A stretch of 64,000 bases of DNA from Lactiplantibacillus pentosus (GTDB lineage: Bacteria > Bacillota > Bacilli > Lactobacillales > Lactobacillaceae). The stretch spans positions 1,488,001-1,552,000 of the forward strand of contig NZ_CP032757.1 in the NCBI RefSeq assembly GCF_003641185.1, in the 5' to 3' direction. Numbering within the stretch: position 1 is the stretch's first letter; the number at the start of each line of letters is the position of its first letter. The position numbers and the translations under genes are program-made. The notes below the pieces were generated by a model that saw only the letters and a program-made list of their open reading frames with translations, made no database searches and was not told where the DNA came from. Of the stretch, positions 28,312-37,282 are shown piece after piece.

Positions 28312-29079
28312 ATGAGTATTCGTAAGCAGTTGTTGCAGGCGGCAATCAAGGTCGGAACGGTGAATAAGCAGTTGCAGCGTGAGACGATGGTGGGGCGGTT
28401 GATTGCGGGCAATTTGCCTAGTTACGCCCCCAGCCATCAAACCTTGAATCCCAAGTCACCGTTGATGGGTCGGCGGATCGCATTTCTGGGTTCGTCAATT
28501 ACGGCTGGTGCGGGTGCACTGGAAGATTCCTTCGTCGATTATCTCGTCGCAACGGATGGCGTGATTGCCATCAAGGAAGCGGTGAGCGGCACCACTTTAG
28601 CAGGTAACGCACCAGATAGTTATGTGCAGCGGCTCTATCATCGGATTCCAGTGACCCAACCATTGGACGCTTTTGTCTGCCAACTTTCAACCAATGATGG
28701 GCGGCATGACAAGGCTATGGGGCAAGTTACGGGTGCACAACAGCGCCACGGCTTTGACGAAACGACGACACTCGGAGCGATTGAAACGATCGTGGCCTAT
28801 GTTCAACAGCATTGGGCAGTGCCGGTCGTGTTCTTTACCTGTGTGCGAAAATACGATGCGAATTATGGTAAATTAGTGCAGCAATTGAAAGTCTTACAAA
28901 AAAAGTGGCACTTCACGATTATTGACCTCTGGCAAGATCCAGTGGTCAAAGCTGAAAATCGCGCCCAACCACTAGCAATGGTTGATGACGCTCATCCAAC
29001 CCGATTAGGCTATCGGAATATCTGGACCCCAATTTTTCGGCAACAATTAACGGAAGTGCTCCGTCAGTCGGAAGCATAA
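28312..29079 (+). CDS. SGNH/GDSL-family hydrolase
   Basis: The 255-residue product carries the SGNH signature blocks: GSSITAGAGA with the nucleophile Ser around residue 60, a Gly in the AVSGTT segment, STNDGR with the oxyanion Asn, and DDAHPTRLGY with the catalytic Asp-His pair near the C-terminus. No signal peptide or membrane segment is present, so it probably acts in the cytoplasm as an esterase or acyl-sugar deacetylase. The ATG at 28312 follows AGGAGG by 8 bases; a TTG at 28261 upstream is rejected for lack of a ribosome site. It is monocistronic, ending at a bidirectional terminator. Confidence 0.85.
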   Translation: MSIRKQLLQAAIKVGTVNKQLQRETMVGRLIAGNLPSYAPSHQTLNPKSPLMGRRIAFLGSSITAGAGALEDSFVDYLVATDGVIAIKEAVSGTTLAGNAPDSYVQRLYHRIPVTQPLDAFVCQLSTNDGRHDKAMGQVTGAQQRHGFDETTTLGAIETIVAYVQQHWAVPVVFFTCVRKYDANYGKLVQQLKVLQKKWHFTIIDLWQDPVVKAENRAQPLAMVDDAHPTRLGYRNIWTPIFRQQLTEVLRQSEA

Positions 29080-29130
29080 TCGTCAGTCGATTTCGCGTTT
29101 TCAAGGCTTCCGTTGATAGTCAAAAGCAAT

Positions 29131-29186
29131 AAACATAACGACCGGATGAACCTGTCATGTGATAGGCTTATCCGGTCGTTATGTTT
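29131..29186. terminator. Bidirectional terminator
   Basis: Perfect 17-bp arms AAACATAACGACCGGAT and ATCCGGTCGTTATGTTT are shared by the rightward SGNH gene and the leftward CHRD-like gene. Confidence 0.85.
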
Positions 29187-29207
29187 TAGCTTACTTCAAA
29201 TTTTAGG

Positions 29208-29768
29208 TTAGTCTGCGACTTCAATCTTCCCAACCGCAATTGGTAAGGTGACATGTGCATCGTAGGCGCCAACTTCACCGGCAACGGTGGCTGGTAAAGC
29301 CAAGTCTTGTGGGACGCCGTGAATGTAGATGACCCGTTTGTCGAGTTCCAAATCATCGGTGCCAAAGACTTCCTTGAACTTTGCTTGTAAATCAGCTAAT
29401 GGCACGTCGATTTCGTAGGCAAAGTGGCCTTGGGCGTCAGCGACTGGGTAGTTGTCATTTGGCACGTCCATGTGATGTGGGGCGTTGTCAAATGGCACCA
29501 TCGTTGTCCCTGAGACTGGTTCAGTTTCTGGCAAGTCGACAAATCCGTCATGATTGGCATCCTGCGCCATCGTGGCAATTTGGGCCGCCTTACCATCTGG
29601 AAAACCGTGGAAATGTTCCCAGTGTTGCGTATTTGCAGGTGTATCAAACATTTCAATCGCCACGTGTAATTGGTCGCCGTCTTCAACAAAGGTGGCGGTT
29701 CCATGGGGTGCCGTTCCAATGCCTTCTGCGTTTAGTGGTACGATGTTAGCAACGTATTTTTTAGTCAT
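29208..29768 (-). CDS. CHRD/superoxide-dismutase-like protein of unknown role
   Basis: The 186-residue acidic protein opens with VANIVPLNAEGIGTAPHGTATF and continues LHVAIEMFDTP, then HWEHFHGF, a pattern that recalls CHRD and Cu/Zn-SOD-like beta sandwiches, where the histidines may bind metal. DANHDGFVDLPE is a good EF-hand-type calcium loop. No signal peptide is visible, which is odd for that fold. The ATG at 29768 follows GGAGG. It is transcribed divergently from a Crp/Fnr-type regulator 88 bases away, which suggests control by it, perhaps in response to oxygen or redox state. The family assignment is weak. Confidence 0.55.
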   Translation of the reverse strand: MTKKYVANIVPLNAEGIGTAPHGTATFVEDGDQLHVAIEMFDTPANTQHWEHFHGFPDGKAAQIATMAQDANHDGFVDLPETEPVSGTTMVPFDNAPHHMDVPNDNYPVADAQGHFAYEIDVPLADLQAKFKEVFGTDDLELDKRVIYIHGVPQDLALPATVAGEVGAYDAHVTLPIAVGKIEVAD

Positions 29769-29855
29769 GAATGATTCCTCCAATTCTTCATTATAAGTCC
29801 ATTATATGCTATTCTAAGCTTATTAAAATTGATATATGTCAAGAAAGGGAAATTT

Positions 29856-30497
29856 ATGCACTCAAAAATGGATTGTATCAGTCGCTCGCCACTTTTCGCG
29901 CCGCTGTCACCAACGATTAAAACTAAATTGATTACAGTGACGCACCATCGCAAGTTTTTTCAAAAGGGCCAACTGATCCGACAACCGCTGGACCACCAGG
30001 AAGGGATGCTGATTTTGGACGAGGGGACGGCCAAAGTTTATGCGTTAGCCGATAATGGCAGGGAGAAAATTATTGACTTACTACATACTGGTGATGTGGT
30101 CGGTCAGCGCTGGTTATTCGCACCGCATGAAAATCAGGGTTACATTCAAGCGACTAGTGATGCGTGGGTTTGTTCGATTCAGTACGCCGATTTTCAGCAG
30201 TTACTCGGAGAATCAGCGAGTTTATCATTAGCGATGATCAACAATTTTGGCAACCAATTGATTGAAGTCGAGAAAAATCAGATGCGCCGTGATCTATTGG
30301 ATGCAAAGGACCGCTTGATGGCTTATTTGCGCGATGTCGCGGTGGAATCCGGACAAGTCGTCTTTGAATTACCACTTAAAAAGAAGGAACTCGCCAATAT
30401 TTTGGGAATTACGCCGGAGACGCTCAGCCGTCAATTTAAGCAGTTAGCTATGGAAGGTAAGATTATTGTGAATAACCGGCAGATTACGATGTGCTAG
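29856..30497 (+). CDS. Crp/Fnr-family transcription regulator
   Basis: This 213-residue regulator has a cyclic-nucleotide-binding-like beta barrel (about 20-125: EGMLILDEGTAKVYALADNG, LLHTGDVVGQRWLF), a dimer helix and a C-terminal winged helix (LKKKELANILGITPETLSRQFKQLA, recognition helix around 180-192). A Cys near the N-terminus (DCISRSPLF) is reminiscent of Fnr-like proteins of lactobacilli, but a four-Cys iron-sulfur site is absent. The ATG at 29856 follows AGAAAGGGA. The TAG stop lies inside the terminal inverted repeat of element B, so the last residues may have been altered by its insertion. It probably controls the divergent CHRD-like gene. Confidence 0.87.
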   Translation: MHSKMDCISRSPLFAPLSPTIKTKLITVTHHRKFFQKGQLIRQPLDHQEGMLILDEGTAKVYALADNGREKIIDLLHTGDVVGQRWLFAPHENQGYIQATSDAWVCSIQYADFQQLLGESASLSLAMINNFGNQLIEVEKNQMRRDLLDAKDRLMAYLRDVAVESGQVVFELPLKKKELANILGITPETLSRQFKQLAMEGKIIVNNRQITMC

Positions 30498-31446
30498 TTA
30501 ATTTGTCATAATTCATGGTTAAATCATGACAAGTTGGCGTCCTGTTCGTTCGCCGATGCGCGCCTTATTCCGACTTCCGGGGCCGGCTGACAACGCTGGA
30601 ACAGGGCGGACATCGATTTGAACTCACGCAGAAACCCACTGCGCAATTTCAAATACGAGTCTTCTTCTAGCCCGGGAAATTCACCCGGACAAGAAGAATT
30701 TCGCCCTTGAGCATTGTCAGCCAGCCCCTCCAGTCGGGAACCCGCTCGAATGGCGGATGAACGGCCACCTATCTGGGTACAATTGGCCACTGATTATTAA
30801 GTGACTAGTCCTTCAGGCAAACTTTTAATCGATATTCGATGATACTTTATGGCACTTTAATACTGAGAAGGTTACCGAATATGATTCACAAAATCCACGG
30901 CCGCTAGTCTTGAATTTAGTCGATAAAATTGCCTTCGTTTATAGTTTCTGACTTTGCCATCTCAAACGGCTAAAGAAAATTCTGACAATTTCAGTGAAAC
31001 TGCTGGTTAGAAGTTCTAAAGCATGGGTAAAAATGGTCAGCTATTGTTTAAAACCAGCCTTACAGTTGACTATCAAAATGACCGTGGGCTAAGAACCAAC
31101 GACTAATTCAATAAAAAGTTGAGTCCGCAAATGTCCGCCTTTCGAATAGTGTCCCGGCTGGAAGGTATTCTGGGCAAGGCCCAGTGGTGAAATTTCACTT
31201 AGCAAGCGTCCTTTGCTTGGTTAGTGAAAGACCAGTATTTAAGACGTGGGTTGTCGGCTTAAATCTGTGTCCACCACGTTCCGGCCATTGCCCAGAATAC
31301 CTGGAAGCCGGCCCAGGACGCTTCCACAACAGCAAGTTTACGCTAACTCGCACTGTTTCCAGCGGTTTTCAGCTGGTAGCACTTGAACTTATAAAATAGC
31401 ATGATTTAACCATCTTTAAGGCTAAAGAATAACTAGCACAACGCGT
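30484..31446 (+). repeat. Large structured non-coding element, copy B
   Basis: This 963-bp unit is homologous to 13293-14268 along its length, in the same orientation. The right terminal repeat TAACTAGCACAACGCGT (31430-31446) is identical to copy A; the left one (30484-30500) is conserved mainly in TGTGCTAGTTA. A 50-nt block at 30614-30663 is identical to 13416-13465. Hairpins 30662-30698, 31193-31229 and 31167-31298 keep pairing while the arms differ from copy A. No credible protein is encoded. The left end overlaps the stop codon of the Crp/Fnr gene, and the right end lies 55 bases before the ADP-ribosylglycohydrolase start. Confidence 0.8.
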
Positions 31447-31501
31447 GGTTAACGACAAATTTATGGATAAAAGCAGATTGACAGATGGGGGACTGACTAA
31501 A

Positions 31502-32440
31502 ATGCAACGACAAGCAATTATTAACGAGTTACGTTGGGCAGTCGTCGGTGATGCGCTGGGATTGCCCGCTGAAAATCATGAGCGGGATACTTATTCGCCA
31601 ATAACAACGATGATTGCTAGCGAGTATTGGCAACAACCCGCTGGAACTTGGTCCGATGATACTTCGATGAGCCTAGCGATGGTTGAAAATTTAGTTGTCG
31701 ATGGCGACTACGATGACTTGATGTGTCGCTTCGAATCGTACATGCGATTTGGAACGGACACGCCACGTGGCGAAATGTTTGATATAGGCCGTACCTGCGC
31801 CCATGCAATTCGTGATTTTGCCATCAATCAATTACCAGCGGTTCAGTGCGGCGATTGCTCGCTTAACGCGAATGGCAATGGTGCACTGATGCGGATGGCG
31901 CCACTGGGGACTGCGTTGCAGTCAGATTCGAGTATCGCACATCGGTTGACTCGGGTTCGTCGTTATACAGCAGTGACGCATGGGCATCCTCGCTCAATCA
32001 TGGCTAGTCTGATTTATTGTGAGCTCTTACATGCACTTCATCAGGGACAGCAGTTATCAAAGGCACTCATCGAAGTACACCAGTTATTAGCTGCGACGAT
32101 TAAAGCCCCAGCGCTTTTGAGTGAACTTAACACCTATCAGCCGTTGTTCTCGTCTCATTTCAAACAGACTAGTCGGGCAGATGTTCGCAACACCGGTTAT
32201 GTGGTGGATACGCTGCTTGCGGCGTGCTGGTTGGCGTTGAATTATGAAACACCCCGAGAGACGGTACTCGCGGCTGCTAACTTTGGGGGCGATACTGACA
32301 CCATTGCAACGATTGCGGCGTCATTAGCGGCGGCTGGTCATCCTGCAATTCCAGTCGCAACTGATTGGTGGCAACAGATATTGAATCGCTCATTATTAGA
32401 GGAGCGTTTTACGGCGTTTGCGTCCAAATTTGGAGACTAA
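31502..32440 (+). CDS. ADP-ribosylglycohydrolase family protein
   Basis: The 312-residue product belongs to the DraG/ARH family, which removes ADP-ribose from proteins or small molecules using two Mg ions. Seen are GDALGLPAE near residue 20, SDDTSMSLAMVENL around residue 50 (metal-binding DDT), NGNGALMRMAPL, THGHPRSIMASL and GGDTDTIATI near residue 265 (the second metal site). The ATG at 31502 follows GGGGGA by ten bases; a GTG frame from 31445 begins at the end of element B and is rejected. No ADP-ribosyltransferase partner is in the window, so substrate and role are open. Confidence 0.87.
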   Translation: MQRQAIINELRWAVVGDALGLPAENHERDTYSPITTMIASEYWQQPAGTWSDDTSMSLAMVENLVVDGDYDDLMCRFESYMRFGTDTPRGEMFDIGRTCAHAIRDFAINQLPAVQCGDCSLNANGNGALMRMAPLGTALQSDSSIAHRLTRVRRYTAVTHGHPRSIMASLIYCELLHALHQGQQLSKALIEVHQLLAATIKAPALLSELNTYQPLFSSHFKQTSRADVRNTGYVVDTLLAACWLALNYETPRETVLAAANFGGDTDTIATIAASLAAAGHPAIPVATDWWQQILNRSLLEERFTAFASKFGD

Positions 32441-32456
32441 ACGCTGATTGGCATCC

Positions 32457-32503
32457 AAAAAGGCTCGGCAACACTCATCAGGGTGAACGTTGCCGAGCCT
32501 TTT
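32457..32503. terminator. Bidirectional terminator
   Basis: Perfect 15-bp arms AAAAGGCTCGGCAAC and GTTGCCGAGCCTTTT lie between the ADP-ribosylglycohydrolase gene and the leftward csc cluster, ending both. Confidence 0.88.
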
Positions 32504-32534
32504 CAAGCTGTGGTAGTCAGGATTATACATCATA

Positions 32535-35500
32535 TTAGTTTGTAACAGTTGCAGTCAGCGTCCAAGTAACAGTCGTGTTATAGCTCTGTCCCGCTTTAGC
32601 GGTGTTGCCGGGAACCGTCAGCTGCACTTGGGTAGGCTGCCACACGTTGGTTGAAATGTCTTTACCAATGTTGGCAGTTGCAGGTGCCGCGAAGACGGGT
32701 TGTTCAGCGGTTGTGAGGCTAACGGCGTAACTTTTAAGTTGGCCACTGGCACGTTCATTATAAGTTTGGCCAGCAGGAATTCGTAACGCCGCCCCCGTGA
32801 GCTGATGACCGCTGGTGCTAGTGAAGGGGACATCTTGACGGGCCGTGACGGTCCAACCGTGAGTGGCTAACCGGTTGTCTGAAACTTGGAGCCATTGTTT
32901 GGCAACTCCGTTAATTGGCTGAGCAGCGTAGGTTTTGGCTGTCATGCTCGTGGTGACGTTGCCAAAGTTAAACTGGCTCGGGGCATAATCCAGACGCAGT
33001 TCCCCCGTGTTGCCAGTGCCACTGTTTTCGCTCCCACTTGTATTGGTCGTACCAGGGTGTTCAGGCTCAGTTGGGGCAGTCGGACCAATCGCCGGGGCAA
33101 CGGTGTATTGCGTTGCAGCGGCAAACGTGGCGTCATGATACGTGGTACTGGTGACGGGATTTTCGTTACCGGCACCATCTTTGACAAAAATCTGAACGAC
33201 ATCGTTAGCTTTCAATTTTGTTGCTGGTGTTGCGAGCGACCAGCTTCCATCACTGGCAGCAGTCGCTGTAATGGCCTTGCCACTGCTATCAGTAGCGGCA
33301 GTTCCGTTGACCGTATAACGCAGCGTGTGACCCGCCGTCGTTGTAGAACCACTTTGAATCGTCTTTTGATCCGCAACAATTTTGCCGTCTTTAACCGTCA
33401 CTGGATCTGGCGGTGTTTTATCTTGCACGGTAATCGTGACAGGGTCAGAAGTGTATGTGGTCGTGGCTTGAGCGGTCATGGTCGCACCAGCCGTTGGAAA
33501 GTGGTTTAAAGTAAAGTTAACGTAACCACTGCTGTCGGTCGTGCCAGTTTGCGATGCACCCTGATCATCCGTCAATTTGACGGTGGCAGTCCCAGCACCT
33601 GCATAGACCGGTGTTTGTGCGCCGTTCGATTCAGTATAACCGGTAATGACGCGAACACGAACCTTTTTATCCGCATTGGTCACGAGCTGAGCGTTCAAAT
33701 CACTCGTATACGGTGAACTGAATTGGACCGTGGGTAATGCGAGGGTGTTCGCAATTCGACGGGCAGCGGAGAAGGTGAGCAGTCCAGGTAAGACGCTTCC
33801 GCTGTTCGTAATCAGGGCCCCGTTTTGTTCAATTGCGGTAATCCCTTGATAGGTCACACTCGCACTCAGCAGGTTCAGTAGTGATAATGACCACATACTG
33901 AGGTTACTATTCGTGATTTTGAAACTCTTGATGGTGGTCTCCACGATGGAGCCGGTTTGAACGAGGAGCGCAAAGTCCGTATTTTTAATATCATAGGCCT
34001 TTGGGGAATCTAGCAGAACGCTCAAACCGGACATGTAGCCGCCGAAGATTGGGGCCGAGCCACTACTGGTAATGTACAATTCACCGCCAGTGACCGTAAA
34101 CGTACTGTTATTACCAAGGGGAATCAGCGGTGTGACGTAGTAGAGGGCATTACTACTGGTGGTGGCTAGGTTTTCAAACGTGACCTTACTACCAGCGTTG
34201 GCGGTGAAGGTGTTGGCAGTCTCTGCGCGATAAACATTACCATACATCTTAGCCGTTAGTATTGCATTTGTCTCCACGTTGACGGCATCATACTGATCAT
34301 AGAAGATCCCACGCGTCGCATCCGACGTACTTCCCAACAAGTTGACATTGGCTGCGCTCCCAATGTTGACTTTCCGGTTCCCAGTACCGACCGTGCTGGT
34401 TGCGGTAAAGTTGAAGAACGCCTTATTTGCAGCACTACTGCTGGCTTTGCGACCAACATAGGTGCTACTAGCGGCAAAGGTCATGCCACCGGTAATCATG
34501 TTTTCGGCGACGGTCGTAGCAGTGACAGAACCGCTGACGTTGACTTGATTACCTGGCGCGTTGACGAGCCGATAGACGTCACTAGTGGTAATCAGGTCGG
34601 CGACTGTAATTGTCCAACGGGCACCACCGGCATTGGTGCCAGCGTCAACCCCACTTTGGATAAGGCCAGCCGCACCGCCACTACTGGTTCCACTGGCGAT
34701 TGCCCCGCGAATACTCGCAAAGTTTTTTAGTGTCATCGTCTGGGCGGTGGATGTGGTACCAAGCGTGAAGTTCCCGATACCCAGATCAAGGCTGTGGTTT
34801 TGACCATCAATGGTGAGGCTGGTCGTGCGTGTGCCCAGTTCTGTTGCGCTAGTTGAAGTGTGGGTAATCGATGCCCCTAATTTAATCGTCGTGACGGCAG
34901 TATTCGTATAGGCTGATTTTAAGTCATCGTAGGTTGAAACGGTGGTGCTCCCATCTGGGTTAACTACGATTGCTGCGGCTGCAATGTCACTCGCTTTTTT
35001 TGAATCAGCTGCCTTGGTTGTTGGTGACGACTCATCAGTGGCTACTGACGAATCCGATGCTTTAGCGCGATCAAGTTCAGTGTCACTGTTAGCAATTGTA
35101 CTGGATTCACTGGCAACTTGGGATGACGAGTCGGCCCCTTGGGTATCATCGGTTTCGTTATCCTGTGCTGATTCATCCTCGGTTGACACTTGCGCTGAAT
35201 CAGCACTTGAACTGTTATCATCCGCCTGTGCATCGTTGGAAGTCTCAAGATTGACGTCGGCGGATGGCTGGCTCGATGTTTCGGTACTGGCAGGCGTCAC
35301 CGTGAAAGTGAGTGGTTCGGCCGTGATGGTTTGCGTCATCGACTTATCCGCACTTGAGTCGGTGCTATCAGACACTGCAGCTAACGGTGGTCCGCTAATC
35401 AGCGCCTTGGCAGTCAATCGGTAGGATTTAGCCTCGCGAGCAGTCAGTACCAAATCAAAAGTACTAGTGGGTGATGAATCTGAGACGGTCAAGGTCAAGC

Positions 35501-35807
35501 GGCGTTGCTGTTCATCAAACTCCAGGTCGGCCAGGGCTTGTTTGTTGGCTTTGCGCGTTTGCTCTTGATTGACAGTGAGCGCCTCGGGAATCGTGACCAC
35601 GATTTGCTGCTCCTGGGGATCCTGTAAAGTGAGTTGAATCGTGAATGCTTGGTCGACAACTAATTTTTCTGGGGCGGATTGAAATTTAAGTGGGGTGGCC
35701 GTTGTGGTCGCGGTTGCATAGATGGCACCCCCGTTCACAACGAACAGGCCCATCAAGAGAATCAGCAATCCGAGCCAAGCAGTCACTGATTGGCGTAATC
35801 GATGCAA
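32535..35807 (-). CDS. Large WxL-domain cell-surface protein (CscC-type)
   Basis: The 1090-residue secreted protein has a signal peptide (WLGLLILLMGLFVVNGGAIYA), an N-terminal beta domain, a Ser/Asp/Glu/Thr-rich stretch (about 150-280), a repetitive beta region with a pectate-lyase-like look (about 300-690), Ig-like domains (about 700-900), and a C-terminal WxL domain (WLQVSDNRLATHGWTV and VTWTLTATVTN). WxL domains bind peptidoglycan non-covalently. The start is set at TTG 35807, with GAAGGGAG eight bases upstream inside the end of the previous gene; an ATG at 35840 would overlap that gene by 28 bases without a ribosome site. It belongs to a cscABCD-type cluster whose proteins are thought to form a surface complex, possibly for plant glycan binding. 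Confidence 0.82.
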   Translation of the reverse strand: MHRLRQSVTAWLGLLILLMGLFVVNGGAIYATATTTATPLKFQSAPEKLVVDQAFTIQLTLQDPQEQQIVVTIPEALTVNQEQTRKANKQALADLEFDEQQRRLTLTVSDSSPTSTFDLVLTAREAKSYRLTAKALISGPPLAAVSDSTDSSADKSMTQTITAEPLTFTVTPASTETSSQPSADVNLETSNDAQADDNSSSADSAQVSTEDESAQDNETDDTQGADSSSQVASESSTIANSDTELDRAKASDSSVATDESSPTTKAADSKKASDIAAAAIVVNPDGSTTVSTYDDLKSAYTNTAVTTIKLGASITHTSTSATELGTRTTSLTIDGQNHSLDLGIGNFTLGTTSTAQTMTLKNFASIRGAIASGTSSGGAAGLIQSGVDAGTNAGGARWTITVADLITTSDVYRLVNAPGNQVNVSGSVTATTVAENMITGGMTFAASSTYVGRKASSSAANKAFFNFTATSTVGTGNRKVNIGSAANVNLLGSTSDATRGIFYDQYDAVNVETNAILTAKMYGNVYRAETANTFTANAGSKVTFENLATTSSNALYYVTPLIPLGNNSTFTVTGGELYITSSGSAPIFGGYMSGLSVLLDSPKAYDIKNTDFALLVQTGSIVETTIKSFKITNSNLSMWSLSLLNLLSASVTYQGITAIEQNGALITNSGSVLPGLLTFSAARRIANTLALPTVQFSSPYTSDLNAQLVTNADKKVRVRVITGYTESNGAQTPVYAGAGTATVKLTDDQGASQTGTTDSSGYVNFTLNHFPTAGATMTAQATTTYTSDPVTITVQDKTPPDPVTVKDGKIVADQKTIQSGSTTTAGHTLRYTVNGTAATDSSGKAITATAASDGSWSLATPATKLKANDVVQIFVKDGAGNENPVTSTTYHDATFAAATQYTVAPAIGPTAPTEPEHPGTTNTSGSENSGTGNTGELRLDYAPSQFNFGNVTTSMTAKTYAAQPINGVAKQWLQVSDNRLATHGWTVTARQDVPFTSTSGHQLTGAALRIPAGQTYNERASGQLKSYAVSLTTAEQPVFAAPATANIGKDISTNVWQPTQVQLTVPGNTAKAGQSYNTTVTWTLTATVTN

Positions 35808-35812
35808 ATGAA

Positions 35813-36181
35813 TCACTCCCTTCGGCGTTGTTTGAGCCATACCAGCCAGCCGGTCAAGCCCGCAATGACCAGCCCTAACCAGGCCAGAAACTGATGGGCT
35901 TCATCAGTTTGCGGTAGTATTGATAAGGCGCGCGGCCTTGTCTGGTGCGGTGCCTGGGTTGAGGCTTGTTGATTAGCCGTTGCGATAACATTGGGTACCG
36001 CCAGATATTGATTGGGATATGGGTGCTGAAAGTTAGTCAGATCAGTCCCCGTTTGCCAGTCAGATAGTCTCACGGTCGTCTGAGTAGTTGTCGCCGCGTG
36101 GGCGTCGGGACTCCGACAACCACCAGCGAGGGCTAGTCCGATGCCCAATGACACCAAAACCAGCTGCTTAAATTGCGCCAT
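35813..36181 (-). CDS. Small LPxTG-anchored surface protein (CscD-type)
   Basis: The 122-residue product has a signal peptide (VLVSLGIGLALAGGCRSPDAHA), a short linker and a sortase signal: LPQTDE, a hydrophobic helix LAWLGLVIAGLTGWLVWL and the basic tail KQRRRE. LPQTxE is the sorting motif typical of L. plantarum. Csc clusters usually include one such small protein that would be covalently attached to peptidoglycan next to the WxL proteins. The ATG at 36181 follows GAGGAGG. A Cys after AGG is present but a lipobox is not convincing. The end of this gene carries the ribosome site of the large WxL gene, so translation is likely coupled. Confidence 0.85.
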   Translation of the reverse strand: MAQFKQLVLVSLGIGLALAGGCRSPDAHAATTTQTTVRLSDWQTGTDLTNFQHPYPNQYLAVPNVIATANQQASTQAPHQTRPRALSILPQTDEAHQFLAWLGLVIAGLTGWLVWLKQRRRE

Positions 36182-36226
36182 AATGGTAACCTCCTCGGGT
36201 CTCAAATTGAAAGTTGCTTGCAATCA

Positions 36227-37273
36227 TTAAGCATCATGATGGTGACGTTTCATGATGAAATAGACGATTCCGGCAGATAAGCCCGCGATGACCACGACGA
36301 TTAAGACATACCACCAGATACTGATTGGCGCAGCTGGATCGTTTTTGGCTTTTTGATTATTTTGACGGGCTTGTTCGCTCGTAATCGTAAAGTCGCGAGT
36401 CCAGCGCCAAGTCTTCTTAGACCACTTTGAGTCAGTGGTGGTCGCGGTGACAGTCAACGTATAATCGCCAGCGCGCATCTTTTGATCATCCAGGAAAGTT
36501 GGGTAAGTGAAGCTCGAGTTTGGTGCCATGATCAAGTGGTCGCTTTCATTCTGGTAGTGGACCTTGGTGCTTCCTTTTTTCGTGACTTTGGTGGTCAGTT
36601 TCAACTCAGAAACCACGGCAGGTTCTGGGTTGCGAATCGTTGCGAGGACGACTTTGCGGTAGTTGCGTAATCCGGGGGTGACTTTGCCTAAAGTCAGTTT
36701 GGGTTGTGCAATTTCTTTAGCCGTTAGTTTGACGGCTAAAGCGTAACTGTACTTTTGGTTAATGTTGACCCCTTTAGTGGCAGTGTTGGTGCCTTGTCCC
36801 GTCTTTTCGAAATACCATGAGCCTAAGATGACCCCGTTATCAAAATTCTTCGGGATATTGATAGTCGCCGTCACGACGCGATTACTTTTGGCAGGGACGG
36901 TGACCTTGTCAGAGCCACGAGCTAAACTGGCGATTTGATCAAAACGATATTTTAAACTTGGATCGTATCGTTTCGCCGTTTGGGTGTAGGCAATTTGACC
37001 TGAGTCGTTCGTGAAGGTGGTCAGCAAACGGGTCTTGACGGTAATTTCCTTGTCAGTTGGGTTATAGATACGCGCTTGAATTTGGCGTGTCGTTCCCGCC
37101 TTGGCCTTCAAGTCGAAAAAGGGACTGCTGGCATCAACTTCTTGACCAGGATTGATTTTATTCACACTGTATTGAACTTCGGCATTGGCATCGGCGGCCT
37201 GGATTTGTCCTGAGGTGAGACTCATGAAAACCAAGCCACCGATTACGCCGAATAAGCACATTAACTTTTTCAT
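36227..37273 (-). CDS. WxL-interacting protein with DUF916/DUF3324 (CscA-type)
   Basis: The 348-residue protein has a signal peptide (1-26), two extracytoplasmic beta domains of the DUF916/DUF3324 type (about 30-160: VQYSVNKINPGQEVDASSPFFDLKAK is the usual opening; about 165-300) and a C-terminal membrane helix (WWYVLIVVVIAGLSAGIVYFIM) followed by the cytoplasmic tail KRHHHDA. Such proteins bind WxL partners and peptidoglycan at the membrane surface, and are the scaffold of csc clusters. The ATG follows AGGAGGG. It lies between two short WxL genes upstream and the LPxTG gene downstream in the leftward operon. Confidence 0.87.
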   Translation of the reverse strand: MKKLMCLFGVIGGLVFMSLTSGQIQAADANAEVQYSVNKINPGQEVDASSPFFDLKAKAGTTRQIQARIYNPTDKEITVKTRLLTTFTNDSGQIAYTQTAKRYDPSLKYRFDQIASLARGSDKVTVPAKSNRVVTATINIPKNFDNGVILGSWYFEKTGQGTNTATKGVNINQKYSYALAVKLTAKEIAQPKLTLGKVTPGLRNYRKVVLATIRNPEPAVVSELKLTTKVTKKGSTKVHYQNESDHLIMAPNSSFTYPTFLDDQKMRAGDYTLTVTATTTDSKWSKKTWRWTRDFTITSEQARQNNQKAKNDPAAPISIWWYVLIVVVIAGLSAGIVYFIMKRHHHDA

Positions 37274-37282
37274 GATACCCTC

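Noticed and set aside
30524..31399. Frames of 70-88 codons inside element B
   Set aside because: Same reasons; the corresponding positions in copy A have different frames or stops.
33000..35424. Long frames antisense to the large WxL gene
   Set aside because: They arise from the biased Ser/Thr/Asp codon use of the surface protein; no starts or ribosome sites support them.
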